From the NCBI GenBank assembly GCA_018055925.1, contig JAGPGQ010000009.1, forward strand, positions 1-33,076: a stretch of DNA of 33,076 nt, written 5' to 3'. Source of the DNA: Micropruina sp. (GTDB lineage Bacteria > Actinomycetota > Actinomycetes > Propionibacteriales > Propionibacteriaceae). A model generated the notes under the pieces. It was not told the DNA's origin, did no database searches, and saw only the letters and a list, made by a program, of their open reading frames with translations. Positions within the stretch are counted from its first letter, which is position 1. The number at the start of each line of letters is the position of its first letter. Positions 8,902 to 15,977 of this stretch are shown in pieces. The translations under genes and the position numbers were made by a program.

Positions 8902-10208
8902 CGGTTCCTCCTTGCGGCCCGCTCCGGCGCGCGTCCAGGAGCGCCGGCCGCGCCGGCGCCGAATCCCTCCGCGACCAGCCGGGCCTGCCGGCGGGCGTCG
9001 AACTCGTTCTCGATCAGGGTGCGGGCGGCGGTGGCCAGCCGGAGCCGCAGCCGTGGCTCGTCCAGCAGCCGGCCGAGCGCCGCGGCCAGTGCGGCCGGGT
9101 CGTGTTCGGGCACCAGCAGCCCGGTGACGTCGTCCTCGATCACCTCGGGGATGCCGGTCACCGGCGTACCGACGCACGGGGTGCCGAGCGCCATCGCCTC
9201 CAGCAGCACGGTCGGCAGGCCGTCCCGGTTGCCGTCGGCGCCGACCACGCAGGGGGCGGCGAACACGGCGGCCCCGGCGACGATCTCGGCCACCCGGTGC
9301 TGTGGCAGGCCGCCCGTCATGCGCACCCGGTCGCCGAGCCCGAGCCGTTCGACCTGGGCGCGCAACGCGCCCTCGTACTCCCCGGAGCCGACCAGCACCA
9401 GGTCGACCTCGCGGCCCTGGCCGATCAGCAACGCGACCGCGTCCAGCAGGTCGCCGAAGCCCTTCTTCTCCACCAGGCGGCCGACGGCGGCGATCCTCGC
9501 CGGCCGGTCGAGCGGGCTGCCGAAGGGGAAGCCGGTCAGGTCGAGCCCGTTGTAGACCCGGCGGACGGCGTGCGCGTCGGTACCGAAGGTGTCCCGCAGG
9601 TAGGCCAGGTTGAACTCGCTCACCGTGACCACGTCGGCGGCGTCGCGGAGCTTGCGGGCCAGGTCGTCGGGGTCGACGTCGGCGTGGAAGATGTCCTTCG
9701 CGTGGGCGGTGAAGCCGTAGCCGATGCCGGCGATCGCGGCCGCCACCCGGGCGACGCCGGCGCCGGCGCTGGCGAAGTGGGCGTGCAGGTGGGTGATCCC
9801 GCGGCGGCGCACCAGCCGGGCGAGCTCCACCGCCTGCAGGGCGTCCCGGGCGTCCAGCCGGAGCAGGTCGGCCAGGTGCGGTCCGAGGTCGCCGAGCTCG
9901 GCGGCGACCTCGGCCAGCGTGGCCCACAGGTCGGCCGCGCGGATCCCGGACGACTTCAGGTAGGTGACCGGGGCCCGCAGGTCGGCCAGGCCGGCGTGGA
10001 ACCGGCCGTCGGTCGGCGGGCGCAGCGAGAACACCTCGACGTCCACGCCCAGCCGCTCGACGTGCAGCAGCTCGGTGAGGATGAACGTCTCGGAGAACCG
10101 CGGGAACATCTTGGTCACGTAACCCACCCGGCGCGGCGGGGCGGCCGGGGTGGGCCGCCCGGCGGGATCGGTGAGGGCGGAGGCGAGGACGGCGGTGTCA
10201 GGCAGCAC
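8898..10208 (-). CDS. Glycosyltransferase family 4 (WcaL-like)
   Basis: 436 residues from a GTG at 10208. The N-terminus has VGYVTKMFPRFSETFI, a signature shared with colanic-acid-type transferases such as WcaL. HLHAHFASAG and FTAHAKDIF follow. The donor domain contains AAVGRLVEKKGF, LVLVGSGEY and DGLPTVLLEAMALGTP. It would add one sugar from a nucleotide donor to a growing glycan or lipid-linked acceptor. The start is chosen because it overlaps the previous gene by only 11 bases and has a purine-rich GGAAGGGGG upstream. The open frame extends further upstream, and this start is less certain than the others. Confidence 0.87.
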   Translation of the reverse strand: MLPDTAVLASALTDPAGRPTPAAPPRRVGYVTKMFPRFSETFILTELLHVERLGVDVEVFSLRPPTDGRFHAGLADLRAPVTYLKSSGIRAADLWATLAEVAAELGDLGPHLADLLRLDARDALQAVELARLVRRRGITHLHAHFASAGAGVARVAAAIAGIGYGFTAHAKDIFHADVDPDDLARKLRDAADVVTVSEFNLAYLRDTFGTDAHAVRRVYNGLDLTGFPFGSPLDRPARIAAVGRLVEKKGFGDLLDAVALLIGQGREVDLVLVGSGEYEGALRAQVERLGLGDRVRMTGGLPQHRVAEIVAGAAVFAAPCVVGADGNRDGLPTVLLEAMALGTPCVGTPVTGIPEVIEDDVTGLLVPEHDPAALAAALGRLLDEPRLRLRLATAARTLIENEFDARRQARLVAEGFGAGAAGAPGRAPERAARRNR

Positions 10209-11448
10209 GGGGACCGACCCCCTTCCGGTCGGCCAGCACGTGCGGATGGCCCAGCAGCCGGCCGGCGATGCCGGGCAGCCGGCCGAGCCCGTCCAGGTCG
10301 ATCCGGGCACGGGCCGCGCCCGAGCCGCCGGCGGCGACCGCCGCGGCCGTCCAGTCGGCGAGCGCCGCGCTGGTCAGCCGGTGCGGCGGCAGCAGTTCGA
10401 CGGCGCCCAGCTCGGCGAGCCGCAGGGCCCGGATCAGCTGCTCCTTGCGCGGCCGCGTCCGGGGGACGAACAACGCCGGACGATCGGTCGCCAGCACCTC
10501 GCAAACCGAGTTGTACCCGGCCATCGACACCACCGCGGCGGCGCCGGCGATCAGCCGGTCGAGGTCGGGGACGAAGTCGCGCACGGTCATCCCCGGATTG
10601 GCGGCGGCGTCCGCATGCACGGCCGCCTGCAGCTCGGGAGCCATGTACGGCCCGCAGACAACCAGGCCGTTATGCCCGGGCGGCAGCGGCGTCTGGGCGA
10701 ACGTGCGGGCCAGCCGGCCGCCGTCCTGGCCGCCGCCGACGGTGCACAGCACGTACGGCTCGGCGACCGGGGAGTCGTCCGGCAGCGGACCGATGCCTGC
10801 GCACCGGCCGGCGGCCAGGTAACCGGTGAACACGCAGCGCCGCTCGACCTCGGCGGGCAGCCCGTACTCGACGACCGGGTCGTAGACCGCCTGGTCGCCG
10901 TAGACCCAGATCTGGTCGTAGAACTCGGCGATGGTGGCGTCGGCGCCGCTCCTCGTCCATTCCGCGACGGCCGTCACCGGATCGTCCAGGATCTCGCGCA
11001 GGCCGAGAACGATCCTGGTGTCGTGCTCCGCGCGGAGCCGGCGCAGCAGTGGCAGCAGTTCGCCGCTCACCCCGAGCGGCACCTTGTCGACGATCAGCAG
11101 GTCGGGCGCGAACGACGTCACCGCGGCCTCGATCACCGCGGCGCGCATCTGCAGCACCGAGTCCACCGAGGCGGTGAGCGTGCGACTGCGGTAGGTGCCG
11201 TCGGCGTCCTTGGCCAGGGTCGGCAGGGTGACCACGTCCGTGCGTGGCGGGAGCGTGAGCGAGGTGGCCTCGGGATTCCCGGCGATCAGCATCGCGTCGG
11301 CGTCCGGCCAGGCATCGATCAGTGCGGCGGCCACCGCGATGCTCCGCCGGGTGTGCCCGAGCCCCACGGTGTCGTGGGAGTACAGGGCCACGCGGGGCCC
11401 CGGCGGGGTGGTCGTCGGTGAGTCTGCTGCAACGGGTCGTCCGGCCAT
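10198..11448 (-). CDS. MurG-like glycosyltransferase (COG4671 type), first gene of operon
   Basis: 416 residues. It begins with a short Pro/Thr-rich tail and then RVALYSHDTVGLGHTRRS, the acceptor-side glycine loop of COG4671 predicted transferases, which are distant relatives of MurG. The C-terminal half has VLCTVGGGQDG, SMAGYNSVCEVLA and RPALFVPRTRPRKEQ, matching the GT28-like donor-binding site. It is not MurG itself: the start, length and context differ and no division genes are nearby. The ATG at 11448 has GGAG six bases upstream and no gene precedes it on the strand, so the operon promoter should lie in 11449-11590. Confidence 0.87.
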   Translation of the reverse strand: MAGRPVAADSPTTTPPGPRVALYSHDTVGLGHTRRSIAVAAALIDAWPDADAMLIAGNPEATSLTLPPRTDVVTLPTLAKDADGTYRSRTLTASVDSVLQMRAAVIEAAVTSFAPDLLIVDKVPLGVSGELLPLLRRLRAEHDTRIVLGLREILDDPVTAVAEWTRSGADATIAEFYDQIWVYGDQAVYDPVVEYGLPAEVERRCVFTGYLAAGRCAGIGPLPDDSPVAEPYVLCTVGGGQDGGRLARTFAQTPLPPGHNGLVVCGPYMAPELQAAVHADAAANPGMTVRDFVPDLDRLIAGAAAVVSMAGYNSVCEVLATDRPALFVPRTRPRKEQLIRALRLAELGAVELLPPHRLTSAALADWTAAAVAAGGSGAARARIDLDGLGRLPGIAGRLLGHPHVLADRKGVGPRAA

Positions 11449-11589
11449 GTCGGCTCCGTCCGTGGAGAAGTCGCGGGTTGGGTGTCGGTGACGGGTATGC
11501 CGTCCTGTGGATCAGCGGTCTGGCATGGCGACCACTGTGCTCACCGACGTTGGGGGCACCATGAGCCCTCCATGAGGAAGCCCTCATGA

Positions 11590-11740
11590 ACCCGGACGGG
11601 CAGCTAGTGGGGGCATCTCCGTTAGTTCCTCGGGGGCCCAGGCGGTGGGCTCGTTGAGGTAGCGGCCGCGGGCCGGTGTCGAGGGCGTCTTCGACAGTGC
11701 CGGGGATGTCAGCCCGGCTGGCGTTGGGGAGATCCTTGGG
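11590..11740 (-). pseudogene. Frameshifted coding remnant of unknown origin
   Basis: On the minus strand one frame reads DLPNASRADIPGTVEDALD and then loses sense. A second frame takes over with RYLNEPTAWAPEELTEMPP. Each piece has protein-like composition and they meet near 11665, as if one coding sequence had suffered a single frameshift. I do not recognise the protein. The remnant abuts the tandem repeat at 11738 and lies within a repeat-rich gap. Chance open frames in high-GC DNA are a real alternative. The rest of 11449-11589 shows nothing beyond the likely promoter zone of the glycan operon. Confidence 0.3.
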
Positions 11741-11809
11741 GACGGTTCCTATTCCGGTTCAGGGGACGGTTCCTATTCCCGTTCAGGGGACGGTTCCTAT
11801 TCCCGTTCA
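11738..11809. repeat. Three 24-bp tandem repeats (GGGGACGGTTCCTATTCC-type)
   Basis: Three head-to-tail 24-bp units occupy 11738-11761, 11762-11785 and 11786-11809. They differ at only one position (first unit CCGG, others CCCG). There are no spacers, so it is not CRISPR. The core GGGGACGGTTC, or AACCGTCCCC reversed, resembles short repeats I recall near REP-associated (RAYT) transposases in other phyla. That link is from memory and unverified. In one minus frame the array encodes a repeated octapeptide, but no gene is supported. Confidence 0.75.
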
Positions 11810-11916
11810 GCCGCTGAGCCAGTGTTTCCCTGGGTTTGGCGTCCTTCAGGCTTGAACCCGGGAAAGGGCGCCACAGGGCCGAGAACGTCCCAGAAACCGC
11901 GCGGTTCTGACCCTGA

Positions 11917-11972
11917 GGTGTTGTCACGGGTGTTGTCTGAAGAGCGAGGTGTTGTCCGTTTCTGACAACACC
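11917..11972. repeat. GGTGTTGTC array: three direct copies and one inverted copy
   Basis: Exact 9-mers occur at 11917-11925, 11929-11937 and 11948-11956, with the inverted copy GACAACACC at 11964-11972. The last two form a perfect 9-bp stem with a 7-base loop. The array ends 57 bases before the DUF222/HNH start. It could be an operator array, a binding or cleavage site of the nuclease, or a transposon end. Confidence 0.7.
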
Positions 11973-12016
11973 ACCATCAGGGGGGGTTCTGGACGAAAAG
12001 TGTCAGTGCCGGTCCG

Positions 12017-12022
12017 TAGCGT
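12017..12022 (+). promoter_or_regulatory. Possible leaderless -10 for the HNH gene
   Basis: TAGCGT lies seven bases before the ATG at 12030, and no Shine-Dalgarno is visible. This spacing would start transcription at or beside the start codon. No convincing -35 was seen. Confidence 0.35.
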
Positions 12023-12029
12023 TCTCTGT

Positions 12030-13355
12030 ATGAGCAGGTCGATCGGGTCGGTGTCGGTGGTGGATTTCACCACCGGTATGGCCGGGCTGCTCGACACCGT
12101 CGACACCACGGTGGGGTTGTTGACCGATCGGGCCCAACTCGACCTGGTCGCCGACCTGCTCCGCATCCAGTCCCGACTCGCCGGAGTACTGCACCACATC
12201 ATCGGCGGAGTCGAGCGGGCCGAGGCGGCACAAACCGCCTATGGGGTGCCGCTGACCAGCTGGCTCGCCGGCGAACTGCGCTACACCCGGCCACAGGCCG
12301 CCGCCCTGGTGCACCACGCGAAGGACCTGCAACGGTTCGGGCAGGTCGGGGACGCGCTACGCGACGGCCGCGCCAACCAGTTCCAGGCCCGGGCCGTCAC
12401 CGACGTGTTACGCAAACTCCCCGACGACCTCCCGGCCGGGGTCGAGCGTGAGGCAGAAGCCACCCTGGTCGGCTTCTGCGACCAGTTCGACAGCCAACAC
12501 CTCAAAGGTCTGGCTCAGCATCTGCTGGAGGTCGTGGCGCCAGAGATCGCCGAGGAAGCCGAAGCCGCCCGCATGGAACGCGAACGCAAAGCCGCGCTGC
12601 GCAACCGGCACCTCACCTTCGCCGAGGACGGGCATGGATCGACGATCATCAAGGGCAAGCTCCCCACCGGGGATGCGGCACTGTTGAAAGCGCAGATTGA
12701 TGCGTTGGCGCACCAGCTGCACCGCACCGCCCTCGAAGAACGCGACCCGCGCCAAGGCGAGGTCACCTGGCCGATGCGCCGTGCTGACGCCCTGGTGGAG
12801 TTGGCCCGGAGAGTCGCCGTTCAGCAGGCCGCACCCAAACATGGCGGCGACCGTCCCCACGTCACGATTACCATCCGTTACGAGGACCTACTCAAGGACT
12901 GCTGGAACGCACGGCTGGCGAACGGCCACACGTTGACCGCCGGCGAACTGCGCCAGTACCTGTGTGATGCCGACATTCTGCCGGTGGTGCTTGGCGGGCC
13001 GCCAGGGGTGCTCGACGTCGGCCAGAAGCACCGGCTCGTCACGCCAACGATTCGGCAAGCCCTCCACGCCCGTGACCAGGGCTGTGTGTTCGCGGGCTGT
13101 AACCGGCCAGCCGCTGACTGTGACGCTCACCACATCGTCCCGTGGCAGCACGGTGGCGCCACCTCGTTGGCGAACCTGTGTTTGCTGTGCAAACACCACC
13201 ACAACCTGATCGAACCCGACGCTCGACGACCGGCCGATCTGCAATGGCAGATCCGGATCAGTTCCGACGGTGTCGCTGAGGTGATTCCGCCGCGTTATGT
13301 GGATCAACACCGGCGGCCACGCCGACACCAACGATTCCGACGAACAGACTGTTGA
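12030..13355 (+). CDS. DUF222 / HNH endonuclease (13E12-type family)
   Basis: 441 residues. The DUF222 region covers about residues 20-320, and a C-terminal HNH domain covers about 352-394 (CVFAGCNRPAADCDAHH, then NLCLLCKHHHN). The histidine pair (367-368), the asparagine (382) and the final histidines (389-391) give a complete metal-finger nuclease; paired cysteines could hold zinc. The family is hugely expanded in Actinomycetota, known in mycobacteria as 13E12 repeats, and its biological role is unsettled. I chose the ATG at 12030 because the longer frame starts inside the GGTGTTGTC array. The gene sits in a repeat-rich island beside a dead transposase, consistent with a mobile or recently duplicated copy. 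Confidence 0.88.
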   Translation: MSRSIGSVSVVDFTTGMAGLLDTVDTTVGLLTDRAQLDLVADLLRIQSRLAGVLHHIIGGVERAEAAQTAYGVPLTSWLAGELRYTRPQAAALVHHAKDLQRFGQVGDALRDGRANQFQARAVTDVLRKLPDDLPAGVEREAEATLVGFCDQFDSQHLKGLAQHLLEVVAPEIAEEAEAARMERERKAALRNRHLTFAEDGHGSTIIKGKLPTGDAALLKAQIDALAHQLHRTALEERDPRQGEVTWPMRRADALVELARRVAVQQAAPKHGGDRPHVTITIRYEDLLKDCWNARLANGHTLTAGELRQYLCDADILPVVLGGPPGVLDVGQKHRLVTPTIRQALHARDQGCVFAGCNRPAADCDAHHIVPWQHGGATSLANLCLLCKHHHNLIEPDARRPADLQWQIRISSDGVAEVIPPRYVDQHRRPRRHQRFRRTDC

Positions 13356-13430
13356 CAACCGGTTCGTCCTTTGCGGGTGAGAGATTCTCTTGAATCGGCT
13401 CCTTGCGTGCCCGCATCAGGATCCCTGCAT

Positions 13431-13503
13431 GTCATCCCGGGCCCCGACCCGGGATCTCACCACCAATGCCGCACCCCGGGATCCCGGCGTTCGCCGGGAT
13501 GAC
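13431..13503. repeat. REP/MITE-like 73-bp element with GTCATCCCGG ends
   Basis: The element begins GTCATCCCGG (13431-13440) and ends with the exact inverse CCGGGATGAC (13494-13503). Internal GGGCCC, ACCCGGGAT and ATCCCGGCGTTCGCCGGGAT segments can form two neighbouring hairpins. This is the classic pattern of short intergenic repeats best known from proteobacteria. It lies directly next to the transposase remnant. The rest of 13356-13430 shows nothing. Confidence 0.7.
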
Positions 13504-13531
13504 GAAATGCACAATCCGTGGAGTTCCTCCA

Positions 13532-13706
13532 TACTGGATCGTCAACAACGGCTCCTTACACCGCGGCCGGACCGCCGCAGACCGCGCGCCCCAACACGAC
13601 CGTGGTCCACCTGCCCGTGCACACCTCCTGGCTGAACCAGAACAGCCACACGTTCACATGGGCACCCGCAACGGACCTCAACAGTTGCCTCACCAGGCTC
13701 ACCAAT
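13532..13706 (+). pseudogene. Decayed IS630-family transposase, C-terminal fragment
   Basis: Three fragments follow the order of an IS630-type DDE transposase C-terminus. One frame (13532-13585) gives WIVNNGSLHRGRTAADR, matching the family's IVDNGSSHRG segment around the second catalytic Asp, which is Asn here. The next frame (13590-13640) gives TVVHLPVHTSWLNQ, matching VHTPVHASWLNQ, but the catalytic Glu that normally follows is gone. Then (13647-13706) HTFTWAPATDLNSCLTRL resembles the family's terminal FxW...DLxxLLxRL. So there is one frameshift, one internal deletion and loss of catalytic residues. No terminal inverted repeats were found. It is a non-functional relic. Confidence 0.7.
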
Positions 13707-13718
13707 CCCGACGAACTT

Positions 13719-14183
13719 CTAGCGAATCACTCGGCGGGTCGCCTCCGAGGCGTGAGTGAGGAAGTCCGCGATGACCCGGAGCGACCCCTCGTCCAGCTGC
13801 TCCAGCCACCGCGTCAGGTCATCGCCCAGCGGGGCCAGGATGCCGAACAGCTCCGGCAGCCGGTCGGGCAGCGCCCGGACGAGCACCGACCGGCGATCCG
13901 TCTCGGCCCGGTCCCGGGCGACCCAGCCCTGCTCGGCCAGCCGGTCGACGATCCCGGTGGTAGTGGCCGGACGGAGGGCCAGCATCCGGGCGAGCTCGCC
14001 GATGGTCACCGGACCGTGGCGATGGACGAGGTTGAAGCACTGCAGGTCGACGGGACGCATCCCGACCCGGGCGCTGAGGTGATGACCGAAGATCGCCAGC
14101 TGCAACTCCAGTTCGCGGTAGCGGTCCAGCACGCGCCAGAGCGGGGTCTCACCGCGGTTGATATCGGGAACGCTCTCCGGCAC
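13719..14183 (-). CDS. MarR-family transcriptional regulator
   Basis: 154 residues. The winged helix is clear: VTIGELARMLALRPATTTG, then IVDRLAEQGWVARDRAETD, and RRSVLVRALP as the wing. Flanking helices would form the dimer interface. MarR proteins bind palindromic operators as dimers and usually repress a divergent neighbour until a ligand binds. Here the neighbour is the DUF998 membrane protein. No ATG is available in frame, so the start is a GTG at 14183. A CAAGAT hexamer six bases before it suggests a leaderless message. Confidence 0.88.
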   Translation of the reverse strand: MPESVPDINRGETPLWRVLDRYRELELQLAIFGHHLSARVGMRPVDLQCFNLVHRHGPVTIGELARMLALRPATTTGIVDRLAEQGWVARDRAETDRRSVLVRALPDRLPELFGILAPLGDDLTRWLEQLDEGSLRVIADFLTHASEATRRVIR

Positions 14184-14270
14184 GTCCTCATCTTGGCAGC
14201 GTTGCCGGCCCGATGGGCTCGTCTCGGACAAAATATTTCGGTTTCTTGATTTTTCGCTTATCGTTGCACC
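14184..14270. promoter_or_regulatory. Divergent MarR/DUF998 promoter region, AT-rich
   Basis: 87 bases with an AT-rich core at 14229-14264 that is unusual here. It contains the self-complementary AAATATTT (14231-14238), a candidate MarR half-site cluster. TATCGT (14259-14264) lies exactly six bases before the DUF998 ATG, giving leaderless geometry. MarR probably controls both genes from here. Confidence 0.5.
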
Positions 14271-14939
14271 ATGGACACCGACTTCGACCGCGCCGCCGCG
14301 ATCACCCGCTCCATGCTCGGCTGGGGAGTGGTCGCGGGGCCGTTCTACCTCGCCTTCGGCGTCGTCCTGGCGCTCACCCGGGACGGCTTCGACCTGTCGC
14401 GGCACGCGCTCAGCCTGCTCACGCTGGGCGAGTCCGGCTGGCTGCAGATCACCAACCTGGCGCTCACCGGCGCGATGACCGTCGTCGCGGGCTGGGGCAT
14501 GCGGCGGGCCCTCGATGGGACCGGTCGGGGTGTGGGGCTCTCCGTGATGATCGCGGGTGCGGCGATCGTCCTGGCCGCGGTGTTCCGTCCGGATCCCGTC
14601 CAGGGCTTCCCCGCCGGAGCGGAGCCGATGGTCAGCTCCAGCGGCATCCTCCACCTGGCCGCGGGTGCGCTCGAGTTCGCCTCCTTCGCGGTGGCCGCGT
14701 TCCTGCTCGGCCGCTACTTCGCGGCCCGCGGGGACGGCGCCCGGGCCGCCTGGTGCCGGATCGCGGGCGTCGTCATCGCGGTGGCCTTCGTCGCGGGAGC
14801 CGCGCTCTCGGCCGGCCCGGCAGGGGTGGCGCTGCTGTGGCTGACCGTGGTCACCTGCTTCGCCTGGCTGCTGACCGCGTCCGGGTGGCTGTACCGGATC
14901 GTGCCTCATCCGGACGGGCCCGCGCGGGCCGGCCGCTAG
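14271..14939 (+). CDS. DUF998 family integral membrane protein
   Basis: 222 residues with about six hydrophobic segments. The family signature appears as DLSRHALSLLTLGESGWLQ after the first helix, followed by FRPDPVQGFP between helices. DUF998 proteins are multi-pass membrane proteins of unknown activity, often beside a MarR or TetR regulator, as here. There is no Shine-Dalgarno before the ATG; a -10-like hexamer six bases upstream suggests leaderless expression. Confidence 0.82.
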   Translation: MDTDFDRAAAITRSMLGWGVVAGPFYLAFGVVLALTRDGFDLSRHALSLLTLGESGWLQITNLALTGAMTVVAGWGMRRALDGTGRGVGLSVMIAGAAIVLAAVFRPDPVQGFPAGAEPMVSSSGILHLAAGALEFASFAVAAFLLGRYFAARGDGARAAWCRIAGVVIAVAFVAGAALSAGPAGVALLWLTVVTCFAWLLTASGWLYRIVPHPDGPARAGR

Positions 14940-14977
14940 GGAGCATCGGTCGAACCCCAGCAGCCGGCGCCGCGACA

Positions 14978-15922
14978 CTAGGCGTCGAACAACGACGAGA
15001 TCGACTCGCCCCGGTCGATCCGGCGGATCGCCTCGGCGAACAGGGGCGCCACGCTCAGCACGGTCATGTTCGGCAGCCGCTTCTCCGGCGGCACCGGGAC
15101 GGTGTTGGTGCAGACGATCTCGACCAGGTCGTCCTGCGCCCGCAGCCGCTCCATCGCCGGACCGGTGAACAGGCCGTGCACGCAGGCGGCCGAGATCGAG
15201 TTGACCCCCACCTCGCGCAGCTTGTCGAACAGTTCGATCAGGGAGCCGCCGGTGGCGATCTCGTCGTCGAGCACGATCACGTCCTTGCCCGCCACGTCGC
15301 CCACGATCGAGTCGATGATCACCTTGTCGTCGGCCATCCGACGTTTCGAACCGGCGGCCACCGGGATGTCCAGCAGCCGCGCGAAGTGGTTCGCCTCCTT
15401 GACGTTGCCGAAGTCGGGCGACACCACGACCGCGTTGCTCAGGTCCCGTTGCCGGAAATGCCTGGCCAGGACGTGGTTGGGGCTCAGGTGATCGACCGGC
15501 ATCTCGAACATGCCGTGCACCTGTGGCGAGTGCAGCGCCATGGTCACCACCCGCTTCGCGCCCGCCTTGTGCATCAGGTCGGCCACCAGCCGGGCGCCGA
15601 TCGAGATCCGCGGCGCGTCCTTCTTGTCGCTGCGCGCGTAGGCGTAGTGCGGCATCACCACGGTCAGGTGGCCGGCGGACGCGCCGCGCGCGGCGTCCAG
15701 CATCAGCAGCAGTTCGACCAGGTTCTCCTGTACCGGCGGGACCAGCGGCTGCACGATGAACACCTCGCGCTTGCGGCAGTTGGCACCCAGGTGCACCTGC
15801 AGGCAGTCGTTGGAGAACCGCGTGGTCTGCGACGGCGCCAGCGGGACGCCGAGCAGGTCACACACCTCCTGCGCGAACTCCCGGTGGGCGGAGCCCGAGA
15901 AAACGGTGATGTCGCTGGCCAC
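14978..15922 (-). CDS. prs: Ribose-phosphate pyrophosphokinase, divergent form
   Basis: 314 residues, matching the usual length. It transfers diphosphate from ATP to ribose 5-phosphate, making PRPP for nucleotide, histidine and NAD synthesis. The N-terminal FSGSAHREFAQEV and the flexible-loop ATP segment YARSDKKDAPRISIGA are present (canonical YARQDRK). The metal-site His131 lies in ALHSPQVHGMF, and the PRPP loop is DDEIATGG (219-226, canonical DDMIDTGGT). These departures suggest a second, divergent Prs rather than the main housekeeping enzyme, though that needs the rest of the genome. The start is a GTG at 15922 with no Shine-Dalgarno; TAGGGT (15931-15936) eight bases upstream could be the -10. 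Confidence 0.9.
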   Translation of the reverse strand: MASDITVFSGSAHREFAQEVCDLLGVPLAPSQTTRFSNDCLQVHLGANCRKREVFIVQPLVPPVQENLVELLLMLDAARGASAGHLTVVMPHYAYARSDKKDAPRISIGARLVADLMHKAGAKRVVTMALHSPQVHGMFEMPVDHLSPNHVLARHFRQRDLSNAVVVSPDFGNVKEANHFARLLDIPVAAGSKRRMADDKVIIDSIVGDVAGKDVIVLDDEIATGGSLIELFDKLREVGVNSISAACVHGLFTGPAMERLRAQDDLVEIVCTNTVPVPPEKRLPNMTVLSVAPLFAEAIRRIDRGESISSLFDA

Positions 15923-15930
15923 GAGTGCAC

Positions 15931-15936
15931 ACCCTA
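15931..15936 (-). promoter_or_regulatory. Possible -10 element for prs
   Basis: TAGGGT on the minus strand is followed by eight bases and then the GTG start, so the message would be nearly leaderless. No -35 was recognised. Confidence 0.3.
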
Positions 15937-15977
15937 GTACCCCGGGCCGCCGCGTGGGGAACGCAACCGGACGGGCG

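Noticed and set aside
10198-11448. MurG
   Set aside because: The fold is similar but the N-terminal motif and length fit COG4671, and no peptidoglycan or division genes are adjacent.
11738-11809. CRISPR array
   Set aside because: Units are directly adjacent with no spacers, and no cas genes are present.
11709-11927. 72-codon minus frame with a repeated LNGNRNRP octapeptide
   Set aside because: The repeat simply translates the 24-bp tandem array, whose period is a multiple of three; no other evidence for a gene.
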